Assembly (NCBI GenBank): GCA_017506175.1 | Contig: JAFVNW010000005.1 | Span: 1 to 33,079, forward strand | Direction: 5' to 3' | DNA from: Bacteroidales bacterium | Lineage (GTDB): Bacteria > Bacteroidota > Bacteroidia > Bacteroidales > WCHB1-69 | DNA length: 33,079 nucleotides | Part shown: in pieces, positions 26,571 to 33,060 of the stretch | Numbering within the stretch: the stretch's first letter is position 1 | Layout: each line of letters starts with the position of its first letter | Position numbers and translations under genes: made by a program | Notes under the pieces: generated by a model | Seen by the model: only the letters and a program-made list of their open reading frames with translations | What the model was told of the DNA's origin: nothing | Databases searched by the model: none

Positions 26571-28364
26571 TTATTCCATCTGCGCCTCTTTCACATCATA
26601 CTGATAGATTTCACGGCAGAGGGCGTCATATTTTTTGTAGAGGACGGAACGGCGCAATTTCAAAGTTTGGGAAAGTTCGCCGGTCTGGGTGGTCCACTCG
26701 TCGGCAACGAGGCGGAATTTGCGGATTTGCTCGTGTTCGGCCAATTCCTTGTTCATTTTCGCGATTTCGCGTTGGATGCGCTTGTTCACTTCGGGATTGT
26801 TCACCAGATCGGCATCTGAAGTAAAATGGATTTTATGCTTGGCGCACCAGAAGTGAAGTGCATCGAAATTGGGGACGATGATGGCAGCGGCGATTTTCTC
26901 GTTTTCGCCAATCACCAACGCCTGCTCGATGTAATACGACTCTTTGAGTTTGTTTTCCAACATTTGCGGGGCGACATATTTGCCGGTGGAAAGTTTGAAG
27001 ATCTCCTTTTTGCGATCTGTGATTTTGAGGAAGCCGTCCACCATGGTGCCGATGTCGCCGGTGTGGAACCACCCTTCATCGTCGATGGCTTGTTTGGTGC
27101 TTTCGGGGTCTTTATAGTAGCCCGCCATCACGCAATCGCCGCGGGTGAGGATTTCGCCGTCGTCGGCGAGTTTGAATTCAATGCAGGGCAGAATGACCCC
27201 CACGGTGCCTGGATGAAGTTCCTTGCGCATCGGGTTGTTGACGGAAATCACAGGTGACGTCTCTGTCAGTCCGTAACCCTCATACACCTCCATTTTGGCG
27301 GCGGTGAAGAGGCGGATGATGCGCTCCTGTATGCAGGAGCCGCCAGATACCACGATCATCGGGTTGCCGCCGAGGGCCTCGCGCCATTTGGAATAAACCA
27401 GCAGATCGGCGATTTGGTACTTCTTCTTGTAAAACCAGTTTGTTTTTTCATTATCATACACTTGCGCGATGCGGAACGCCCAATGGTAAATCGCGCGTTT
27501 CACGCCTTTGAGGTCTTTGCCTGCGGCTTGCAGTTTGTTGAACATCATCTCGAGGACACGCGGCACTGCGCAGAAGCCCATCGCGTGAATATCCTTTAAA
27601 TCCTTGGCGATGGTGGCCAGACTGGTGGCATAATAGATGGTGCCGCCGAGTATTTGGTACATATAGTTGCAAACACGTTCGTAAACGTGGCAGAGCGGGA
27701 GAAAGCTCAGCACGCAGGCATGGAAGTCGTGGGTGTTCCAAGATGCGACTTGCGCGGCATTGATAACCATACTCTTATGGCGAAGGAGAACGCCCTTGGG
27801 ATTACCAGTGGTGCCGGAAGTGTAAATCAGCGTGGCGATGTCCTCGGGAGAAGTTTCCGCTTTGATTTTGTCGATGACGGGATTCCATTTTTCACGATTG
27901 TCGCGGCCGATTTGGAGAAGTTCGCTGAAATTGCGTTGCCCTTCGATTTCATCAATTGTAAAAATCTCGGGATGGGCGGTCAAATCGGGGACGGCGGGTT
28001 CCACTCGGTGGAAAATCTGCGCCACACCCATCACAATCACCTTCACATCGGCATGGTTGAGGATGTAGCGGTAGTCGTTGGCGTTGAGGGTTGGATAAAC
28101 CGGCACGTGAATGCAGCCGGCCATGGTGATGCCCATATCCAGAAAGTTCCATTCGGGACGGTTCTGCATAATGGTAGCCACCTTGTCGCCCTTTTGAAGC
28201 CCCATTTCCAACAGGGCGGAGGCGATGGCGTGCGCGTGCTCATCGTACTGCTCCACAGTATATTTAATCCATTTGCCATCAGGCCCCCTCTTGGCCAAGA
28301 CATCCTTGTTCCCATATTTTTCCTTCATGTTGTCAAGGATGTCGAAAATTCTATTCATATTCAT
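26571..28364 (-). CDS. Long-chain fatty-acid--CoA ligase (AMP-forming)
   Basis: 597 residues. Activates fatty acids to acyl-CoA through an acyl-adenylate. The adenylate-forming signature is clear: LIYTSGTTGNPKGVLLRHKS (P-loop), YGLTETSPV, and GWFHTGDIG with the ITDRKKEIFK hinge. The total length and the N-terminal start (WIKYTVEQYDEHAHAIASAL, preceded by NKDVLAKRGPDGK) match the bacterial FadD15-like (FAA1-type) synthetases common in Bacteroidota. It probably serves uptake or recycling of exogenous fatty acids for membrane lipids. It follows guaD by 33 bases. Confidence 0.92.
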   Translation of the reverse strand: MNMNRIFDILDNMKEKYGNKDVLAKRGPDGKWIKYTVEQYDEHAHAIASALLEMGLQKGDKVATIMQNRPEWNFLDMGITMAGCIHVPVYPTLNANDYRYILNHADVKVIVMGVAQIFHRVEPAVPDLTAHPEIFTIDEIEGQRNFSELLQIGRDNREKWNPVIDKIKAETSPEDIATLIYTSGTTGNPKGVLLRHKSMVINAAQVASWNTHDFHACVLSFLPLCHVYERVCNYMYQILGGTIYYATSLATIAKDLKDIHAMGFCAVPRVLEMMFNKLQAAGKDLKGVKRAIYHWAFRIAQVYDNEKTNWFYKKKYQIADLLVYSKWREALGGNPMIVVSGGSCIQERIIRLFTAAKMEVYEGYGLTETSPVISVNNPMRKELHPGTVGVILPCIEFKLADDGEILTRGDCVMAGYYKDPESTKQAIDDEGWFHTGDIGTMVDGFLKITDRKKEIFKLSTGKYVAPQMLENKLKESYYIEQALVIGENEKIAAAIIVPNFDALHFWCAKHKIHFTSDADLVNNPEVNKRIQREIAKMNKELAEHEQIRKFRLVADEWTTQTGELSQTLKLRRSVLYKKYDALCREIYQYDVKEAQME

Positions 28365-28397
28365 AGTCTTGTCAGTAAAATTAACTGTGCGCTTGCG

Positions 28398-28868
28398 TTA
28401 GTAATCTATTTTTTGCTCGCTCGCTTTCCATGCCTGAAAGGTAGGAAGTGCTTCTTCGCGGTCGAATTGAGTGGCGGGAATGGTTCTTTGAGCGGGGGCG
28501 ATATCGATTTCCTTATAGATGAATGTGTCGTCAAAGCCGGCATCGGCAGCATCGTTCTTGCTGGCAGCATAATAGATGCGGTCGGGACGGGCCCAGTAGA
28601 TGGCGCCAAGACACATCGGGCAAGGCTCGCAGCTGGAGTAAATCTCGCAGCCGGTCAACTGGAACGTATTCAGGTTTCTGCAGGCTTCGCGAATGGCCAT
28701 CACCTCGGCATGAGCCGTCGGGTCGTTGTTGATGGTCACGCAGTTGCTGCCTCGACCGACGATCTTACCGTCTTTCACCACCACAGCCCCGAATGGGCCA
28801 CCTTTTCCACTTTCCAAACATTTACGCGATAGTGCTATCGCTTCCAACATAAATCTTTTCTCGTACAT
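28398..28868 (-). CDS. guaD: Guanine deaminase (cytidine-deaminase fold)
   Basis: Converts guanine to xanthine with one zinc per active site, in purine salvage. 156 residues from the ATG at 28868. The zinc set is H53-A-E55 (TAHAEVMAIREAC) and C83-P-M-C86 (EPCPMCLGAIYWARP), at the same numbers as in Bacillus subtilis GuaD. The GuaD-specific part DAADAGFDDTFIYKEI and the tail AQRTIP...FQAWKASEQKIDY also match, which separates it from tRNA adenosine deaminase TadA. The open frame extends upstream to 28991, but the promoter box at 28894-28901 lies inside that extension, so the short start is right. It is first in the operon with the acyl-CoA synthetase gene. Confidence 0.9.
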   Translation of the reverse strand: MYEKRFMLEAIALSRKCLESGKGGPFGAVVVKDGKIVGRGSNCVTINNDPTAHAEVMAIREACRNLNTFQLTGCEIYSSCEPCPMCLGAIYWARPDRIYYAASKNDAADAGFDDTFIYKEIDIAPAQRTIPATQFDREEALPTFQAWKASEQKIDY

Positions 28869-28893
28869 TGCTATACTATTATATTTTTGGGTG

Positions 28894-28901
28894 CAAAAGT
28901 A
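28894..28901 (-). promoter_or_regulatory. Promoter -7 box for the guaD operon
   Basis: Minus-strand TACTTTTG matches TAnnTTTG, 26 bases before the guaD ATG. The predicted transcription start is near 28887. Confidence 0.65.
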
Positions 28902-28962
28902 GTAAAAAACTTTGACATTGACGTTGAGTGCGAGATGGTCGTTCGCTTGGCTCAAAGTAGGA

Positions 28963-28999
28963 CTGTCATAATATGGCGGTAGGGCTGTCATATTATGGC
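28963..28999. repeat. Paired 15-base motif upstream of guaD, possible operator
   Basis: CTGTCATAATATGGC (28963-28977) and CTGTCATATTATGGC (28985-28999) are direct repeats differing at one base, 22 bases apart. Their cores CATAATATG and CATATTATG are exact reverse complements, so the pair is also an inverted repeat. It lies 60-100 bases upstream of the guaD -7 box. Confidence 0.55.
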
Positions 29000-29038
29000 A
29001 ACCTTACAAACGCGGGATTTGTATGGTGGATGGGCGCC

Positions 29039-29061
29039 GGCTGCAGGGTTGCGGAATCTCA
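29039..29061. repeat. Short intergenic repeat at the end of the ORF6N gene
   Basis: CTGCAGG-N3-GCGGAATCTC, overlapping the ORF6N stop codon (29059-29061). A close copy, CCGCAGG-N3-GCGGAATCTC, sits 3' of the FISUMP gene at 29961-29980. Confidence 0.45.
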
Positions 29062-29673
29062 TTCTTTCTGTTCCAATTCCCGCCGCAACTGCGCCAGTTC
29101 CTCCTCCAGCTGCTTGATGCGCTCCACATTTTCACGCCGCACCGAATGCCGTATTTTGAACATGGCGAGATTCATCTCGATGGTGGTCTCGCTGCTCTGT
29201 TTCGCCAGCACATCCGACATCAGTTCCTCCACCAGCTGGCCGCTGCGGTGTGCCAGTTTCTTTTGCATCTCCTTGTCCTCTTGTTGTTTAGGAAGTTCTG
29301 CGACTACCCGCGACAACTCTTTCAGTTTAGCGTAGGCTTCCACAATGGCGATGGTGGTCTGCACCGCCCGTGAACTCTTCAAGATAGTAGCCAGCATATA
29401 GAGGCCCTTCTCGGAGAAGGCTTTAGGAAACTGAGGTGAAAAACGTAAGTTTTGGAGGTGGTCAAAATTTTTGACCACCTCTCCTTTTTCCTGACTATCA
29501 AGTTCAAAGATGTAGCCATCGGGAAACTTTTCAGGGTTGTTGCGGACGGCTTGGTTGATCTCCTTTGTTGCCACACCGTACAATTCGGCCACATCGCAAT
29601 CGAGGATGACCTGCTGGTTGCGCAGGGTGATGATTTTCTCTTCCACGTTGGGAATAATTTCTTGCTGTTTCAT
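29059..29673 (-). CDS. ORF6N domain DNA-binding protein
   Basis: 204 residues. The N-terminal half is an ORF6N domain: KIITLRNQQVILDCDVAELY, then GVATKEINQAVRNNPEKFPDGYIFEL and FSEKGLYMLATILKSSRA. ORF6N is a KilA-N-like domain from phages and mobile DNA. The C-terminal half is a charged coiled coil (RRENVERIKQLEEELAQLRR). In Bacteroidota such genes are common as single accessory genes on islands and may be phage relics or regulators; no other phage genes are present here. It has a promoter at 29717-29748. The leader and flanks are AT-rich and repeat-bearing, in line with acquired DNA. Confidence 0.88.
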   Translation of the reverse strand: MKQQEIIPNVEEKIITLRNQQVILDCDVAELYGVATKEINQAVRNNPEKFPDGYIFELDSQEKGEVVKNFDHLQNLRFSPQFPKAFSEKGLYMLATILKSSRAVQTTIAIVEAYAKLKELSRVVAELPKQQEDKEMQKKLAHRSGQLVEELMSDVLAKQSSETTIEMNLAMFKIRHSVRRENVERIKQLEEELAQLRRELEQKE

Positions 29674-29716
29674 AACTTTTAGATTTTGTTAGAAATATAA
29701 GATGAGTTAACGCCTG

Positions 29717-29748
29717 CAAATATACAACAACAGGAAGGTCATTTTCAA
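29717..29748 (-). promoter_or_regulatory. Promoter for the ORF6N gene
   Basis: Minus-strand TTG (29746-29748), a 21-base spacer, then TATATTTG (29717-29724), matching TAnnTTTG. Transcription should start near 29710. The 220 bases between this box and the hairpin at 29950 hold no supportable gene. Confidence 0.65.
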
Positions 29749-29949
29749 GGGGTGTTGAAAATTATTTCATTGAAAATCAAAACGATAAAATAGCATTTTT
29801 TCTTCAAAAAGTTGCCATTTTTTACGATGAAATCACAAACGGGCGAAAAAGTGCCATTTTTGTTCTGCCAGATTTTAGCAGAGAAAATTTTGATTTCGGA
29901 GTTTTTTGATGTAAGGATGCAATGAGGCGGAAATGAGTGAGTCCGCACC

Positions 29950-29976
29950 ATTCCGTTGGCCGCAGGCTGGCGGAAT
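29950..29976 (+). terminator. Hairpin downstream of the FISUMP lipoprotein gene
   Basis: ATTCCGTTGGC pairs with GCTGGCGGAAT over 11 positions with three G-U pairs on the plus strand, with a 5-base loop. It contains the repeat copy shared with 29039-29061. No T-run follows, so a terminator role is uncertain; it may simply be a repeat element. Confidence 0.35.
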
Positions 29977-30003
29977 CTCCCCCCTTTCGGGCAAGGCAAA
30001 CTG

Positions 30004-30791
30004 CTAATCGCGAAGGCAACGGACCGAAAAGCCGTAGCTCTTGCTGCCGATGTTCCAGCCCACGTGGGCGTCGAGGTAAAACAGGGAGCGGTAGTAGGCT
30101 TCGTAGTCATTGCGCTCGGTAGCACTCCAGAAGTAGGCGTCGGAGCCGAAATTGAGGTAACTGCCGTTGCAGCCGCCCGCAGGAAGAGCAGAAAAACCGG
30201 TAGCGTTGTTGCTGCTTTGGTCATAGCCCACAGCACACTCATTGTCAGCGGTTATTTGCCAACCATGATCTGCCGCCAACGCCTTGGCTATATTATAATC
30301 GCCACTGCACACATACTCGCTGTGGCTTTCCACATAGCCGTGGAGCTGGCTCCACTCCGCATCGCTCGGCACGTGCCAGCCGTTAGGGCAAACACCCTGC
30401 ACCCCGCTCGGGTTGGCCGTGGACGATGACGCCCCGTGCATCACCCAGCCCAATTGTACAGGTAGCCATACTCCGCCACATTCGTACTTGGTGTGTAACG
30501 GTAGGGTTCTGTGGAAGAGGTGGTCTGCCCTTCGGGTATCGCGTCCCCATTGGCATAGCGGGTAGTACGCAGGTTGGAGGCCATCCACACCTGCTCGCCG
30601 ATGCGTACCGCGTCGTAGCTGTTTCCGTCAATGTCGGCCACCGCGTTGGGGATAAACACTTCCTCGGAAGGGTCAACCTGCGTGGTGTCGGAAGGGTTCG
30701 CAGGATTTTCGGGAGTCGGAGCCGGCTCCTCTTTGTCGCAGGCAACCGCCAAAAATGCGGCAGCACATAATAAAAACATGACTTTCTTCAT
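30004..30791 (-). pseudogene. FISUMP-domain lipoprotein gene broken by a one-base frameshift
   Basis: The first frame (30791 to 30441) encodes a lipoprotein signal (MKKVMFLLCAAAFLAVAC with lipobox LAVAC), a Pro/Glu linker (EEPAPTPENPANPSDTTQVD) and the domain start DIDGNSYDAVRIGEQVWMA up to YLYNWAG-stop. The other frame picks up at once with VMHGASSS, then NPSGVQGVCPNGWHVPSDAEW and runs to 30004 with the usual end (SYGFSVRCLRD). Intact relatives read YLYNW-x-x-VMHG across this point, so one base is missing, most simply one G in the G-run at 30444-30446 (C on the plus strand). If restored, the protein would be about 262 residues and surface-anchored. It could be a pseudogene, a switched gene or a sequence error. 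Confidence 0.8.
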
Positions 30792-30834
30792 AATAATTGG
30801 ATTTTGGTTAATAAATGGGTTGAAAATTGGGCAT

Positions 30835-30974
30835 AAAAAAAATCGTGAACTTCTATTATCTGATTCTGAGGCTCTGGAAAACCTATATCTCCAAATAAAG
30901 AAAGTCCACGATCACTCGTGAACGTTCTTCGTTTTCCTTTTGGAGATATTTGAAATTTTCCAGATTTCAGAATC
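30835..30974 (-). ncRNA. Candidate structured small RNA or attenuator with GNRA-type tetraloop
   Basis: Read on the minus strand, a rod-shaped fold can be drawn. P1 is GATTCTGA (30974-30967) with TCAGAATC. P2 is TCTGGAAAA with TTTTCCAGA. P3 is ATATCTCCAAA with TTTGGAGATAT. P4 is AGGAAA with TTTCTT. P5 is GTTCACGA (30923-30916) with TCGTGGAC (30911-30904), with one G-U, around loop GTGA. Downstream, AAGTTCACGA (30852-30843) repeats the P5 5' strand and can pair instead with TCGTGGACTT (30911-30902) to form a terminator ending in eight T (30842-30835). The promoter-like TTG-N19-TTTCTTTG lies immediately upstream. It is not recognised as SRP RNA (no GGAAG motif) or as 6S RNA. Fold by hand; no energy calculation was possible. 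Confidence 0.5.
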
Positions 30975-30975
30975 G

Positions 30976-31005
30976 CAAAGAAAAGCGAAAACGCTTTTAT
31001 GTCAA
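30976..31005 (-). promoter_or_regulatory. Candidate promoter of the structured RNA
   Basis: Minus-strand TTG (31003-31005), a 19-base spacer, then TTTCTTTG (30976-30983), matching TAnnTTTG at all fixed positions but one. The spacer also contains AAAAGCG-TTTT-CGCTTTT (30981-30998 on the minus strand), a hairpin that partly covers the -7 box, so a terminator for the upstream abi operon is an alternative reading. Confidence 0.4.
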
Positions 31006-31008
31006 TAT

Positions 31009-31058
31009 GTTGAGACAACGCATGCGTAAAAACCGTTGAGACAACGCATGCGTTGTCT
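31009..31058. repeat. REP-like palindromic direct repeat
   Basis: GTTGAGACAACGCATGCGT occurs twice without change (31009-31027 and 31035-31053), 26 bases apart. The second copy is part of a perfect 20-base palindrome, AGACAACGCATGCGTTGTCT (31039-31058). This is the layout of repetitive extragenic palindromes. No REP-associated transposase gene is present in the window. Confidence 0.75.
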
Positions 31059-31128
31059 GTACTTTAATCTTTTTCTATTCTATAGGCGGTTGGTTTTTGG
31101 TGAAACGATAGGGTGGATTTTGAAAGCA

Positions 31129-31136
31129 CAAAATTA
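31129..31136 (-). promoter_or_regulatory. Possible promoter box pointing to the FISUMP lipoprotein gene
   Basis: Minus-strand TAATTTTG matches TAnnTTTG without a clear -33 element. If used, it would give the lipoprotein gene a leader of about 330 bases, including the palindrome and the structured RNA. No gene was found in 30792-31200. Confidence 0.35.
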
Positions 31137-31200
31137 CAACTTTTTCCACAAATCTATTATGTTCCTGATTTTTTGTTGAACGCGATAAAATTGTAATGCT

Positions 31201-32229
31201 TTAGCGTTCCCCCATATTCCGCACCCTCATTTGCAATTCCTCCATCCTCAGCATCAGTGCATCGAAATCCAACGACTGCCCGTAAATGAAATATCGCCGC
31301 ATATCGGCATAGTCAGTTTGCCAAGAAATCCTATGCTTTCTTGGAATTATAAAATTGATGGTATCGGGCTGTAGCAGGGCATAATCGACATACTTCAGTG
31401 CATAGTAGGTGCTGCGGTGTTCCACTACGGCATCGTATAAGGTTCTACTGGATAAGGCTTTAAGCCCATACGGAGTATCCATCAACTTCTCCAAATCGTA
31501 CAAATGACGAGACATTCGTACACTTCGCGGCGTCTCCTTTTGGAACTCCTCCGCCAACAAGAAAATTTTTTCCAAGAAAGTGCGAGTGGGTGACACCGTT
31601 TGTATTCTACTAATAGAATCAGTATCCTCTTCCATGAATGTTTCACCAATCAGTGAATGTATCTCCCGTTCCTCCGTGGGCTCATCCATTGACAAGCAAC
31701 TCACCTCAATCTTTACTCTCGGCGGAATATAACTTATAGCATCCTCCAAAACTGAAGGATAGTGCAGAATAATCACCGTGGGATCTTTGTCTGAATCAAT
31801 GGGATTCCATTCGCCTTGATTATCCTGCCATTTAGTGACATTTTCTATCCTGTACCCCGACACTCCCATATTCTTTAAACTCATATCCAGTTGTTTAGAC
31901 AGCATTTCGTGGATGTATTTCCAGGCTGTTTTACGCAATTTGTCACGCTGGCTCTTACTGGCCTTCTCTATGCCAAAGAAAGAATGGCTGATAGACAAGT
32001 CTATGTCTTCTGAAAAACGCTCAATGATGTTAAAACCTTTGTAAAGCGATGTACCTCCCTTGAACAGCAGCGATTCCCGACATTCTGTCTGAAATAATGC
32101 CTTCAGCACAATAGTCACCCACCAATCCTTTTCAATGGCAACTTGATTGACTCCTGGGTGTTCCAACTCTGTCTGTTGTAACATTGCAAGGCGGTCAACA
32201 GAACTATTGTTTATCCATATCTTTCCCAT
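31201..32229 (-). CDS. AbiEii-type nucleotidyltransferase toxin (type IV toxin-antitoxin)
   Basis: About 342 residues from ATG 32229 (MGKIWINNSS), chosen because it starts 2 bases after the antitoxin stop codon; an upstream ATG at 32271 would overlap the antitoxin by about 40 bases. The nucleotidyltransferase motif I KGGTSLYKG (57-65) and motif II RFSEDIDLSI (71-80) are intact, as is a conserved Lys region (IEKDWWVTIVLKALF). The C-terminal part has AEEFQKETPRSVRMSRHLYDLEKL-type features usual for the family. AbiEii toxins modify an intracellular target, in some cases tRNA, using nucleoside triphosphates, and can stop growth on phage infection. The gene is the second in a two-gene operon with the antitoxin. 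Confidence 0.88.
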   Translation of the reverse strand: MGKIWINNSSVDRLAMLQQTELEHPGVNQVAIEKDWWVTIVLKALFQTECRESLLFKGGTSLYKGFNIIERFSEDIDLSISHSFFGIEKASKSQRDKLRKTAWKYIHEMLSKQLDMSLKNMGVSGYRIENVTKWQDNQGEWNPIDSDKDPTVIILHYPSVLEDAISYIPPRVKIEVSCLSMDEPTEEREIHSLIGETFMEEDTDSISRIQTVSPTRTFLEKIFLLAEEFQKETPRSVRMSRHLYDLEKLMDTPYGLKALSSRTLYDAVVEHRSTYYALKYVDYALLQPDTINFIIPRKHRISWQTDYADMRRYFIYGQSLDFDALMLRMEELQMRVRNMGER

Positions 32230-32231
32230 AA

Positions 32232-32843
32232 TCACTGCTTTATCATAGGTTTTACAATCCGTTTCATCCATGCGGGCATATTATCCACATCTTTTAACAA
32301 AGCCTCTTTATCAGATTCTTTAGAGAGGAGTTCCCTGATTATCTGCAATTCATTTTCTCCCACATTCTCTTGTTTTAAAGTTTTCAATGCCTGTGTCAGC
32401 AGGCCGATGAGTTTTGTCTGGAAACAGAAGTTTTTAGGCACACCGCGTTTCAGTTTAATCTGACAATTTGCAAGTTGGATAGTGCGCTCGCTGCCTGTGG
32501 TGAGATAGGTGTAGTTCATAGGCACTTGTGTGGACAGTCCCAGCGCATTCAACGCTGTCATACCTGATGGCAATACCTCTGCATGGTCTCGTATCGCAAT
32601 GGCTTGCACGATTTTATCCACCGAGGGTATCACAGTTCCAAACCGGCTCCTTCGAGGCTTCGCATAGATACCTTGCGCCACTTTCACCAACACCCCCTCA
32701 CGAGTCAGCTCCGCCAAAGTTTCCCCTACAAATTCGGAATGAAATTCTGGGAAATCGGAGCGAAACAGCACAGTATCGTCAGGCAATACCTCAATACGTT
32801 GTTGAAGTGTAACACCATTATTCACAGTATCTTCTCCTTTCAT
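32232..32843 (-). CDS. AbiEi-type antitoxin (DUF6088 family)
   Basis: 203 residues. The N-terminal winged-helix part contains LPDDTVLFRSDFPEF, then LAELTREGVLVKVAQGIYAKPRRSRFG, the usual layout of the AbiEi_4/DUF6088 antitoxins. The central part PSGMTALNALGLSTQVPMNYTYLTTG and the AbiEi-like NCQIKLKRGVPKNF match the family too. It should repress its own operon through the wing domain and counteract the nucleotidyltransferase without direct contact (type IV). It sits directly upstream of the toxin, in the conserved order. A promoter lies at 32876-32883. Confidence 0.85.
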   Translation of the reverse strand: MKGEDTVNNGVTLQQRIEVLPDDTVLFRSDFPEFHSEFVGETLAELTREGVLVKVAQGIYAKPRRSRFGTVIPSVDKIVQAIAIRDHAEVLPSGMTALNALGLSTQVPMNYTYLTTGSERTIQLANCQIKLKRGVPKNFCFQTKLIGLLTQALKTLKQENVGENELQIIRELLSKESDKEALLKDVDNMPAWMKRIVKPMIKQ

Positions 32844-32875
32844 GCACCTTTGAAATTTTGATAATTTTTCAAGTG

Positions 32876-32883
32876 CAAAAATA
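32876..32883 (-). promoter_or_regulatory. Promoter -7 box for the AbiE operon
   Basis: Minus-strand TATTTTTG matches TAnnTTTG, 33 bases before the antitoxin ATG at 32843. Only a T-rich stretch is seen at -33. A second TATTTTTG box at 33053-33060 points the same way. Confidence 0.6.
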
Positions 32884-32955
32884 CAAATAATTTGAAAAAG
32901 AGAAATGAAAACGGAAAATTATTTGGGGATGATCGCGCTGACTTTTCCTGATTTT

Positions 32956-33037
32956 GGTTGACACTTTTTGAGTGGTTTACACTAATTGGGTTGACATGTT
33001 TCTGTAAAAGTTCACAATCACACTAAAAAGGTTGTCA
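32956..33037. repeat. Repeat array resembling an insertion-sequence end (IS21-like)
   Basis: ACACTAATTGGGTTGACA (32979-32996) and ACACTAAAAAGGTTGTCA (33020-33037) match at 14 of 18 positions, 41 bases apart. A third, shorter copy of GGTTGACA is at 32956-32963. Multiple short terminal repeats within about 80 bases are typical of IS21-family ends. No transposase is inside the window; it would have to lie beyond the right edge or be lost. Confidence 0.45.
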
Positions 33038-33052
33038 TTCGTTTTTCGGGTG

Positions 33053-33060
33053 CAAAAATA
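33053..33060 (-). promoter_or_regulatory. Second outward promoter box near the right edge
   Basis: Minus-strand TATTTTTG matches TAnnTTTG. It would read through the repeat array into the AbiE operon. Its -33 region lies close to the window edge and shows no clear TTG. Confidence 0.4.

Noticed and set aside
28869-28991. N-terminal extension of guaD
   Set aside because: The promoter -7 box lies inside it, and family members begin at the later Met.
29745-30242. Minus-strand frame of 165 codons downstream of the FISUMP gene
   Set aside because: It overlaps the 3' end of the FISUMP gene in another frame and continues into AT-rich noncoding DNA.
30835-30974. Signal recognition particle RNA as an explanation of the structured RNA
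   Set aside because: The shape is similar, but the conserved GGAAG loop and the CAGG/AGCAG internal-loop motif are absent.
30788-31018. Minus-strand frame of 76 codons over the structured RNA
   Set aside because: It covers the inverted repeats and the T-run and has no conserved protein motif that I recognise. The base-pairing explains the sequence better. A tBLASTn search would settle it.
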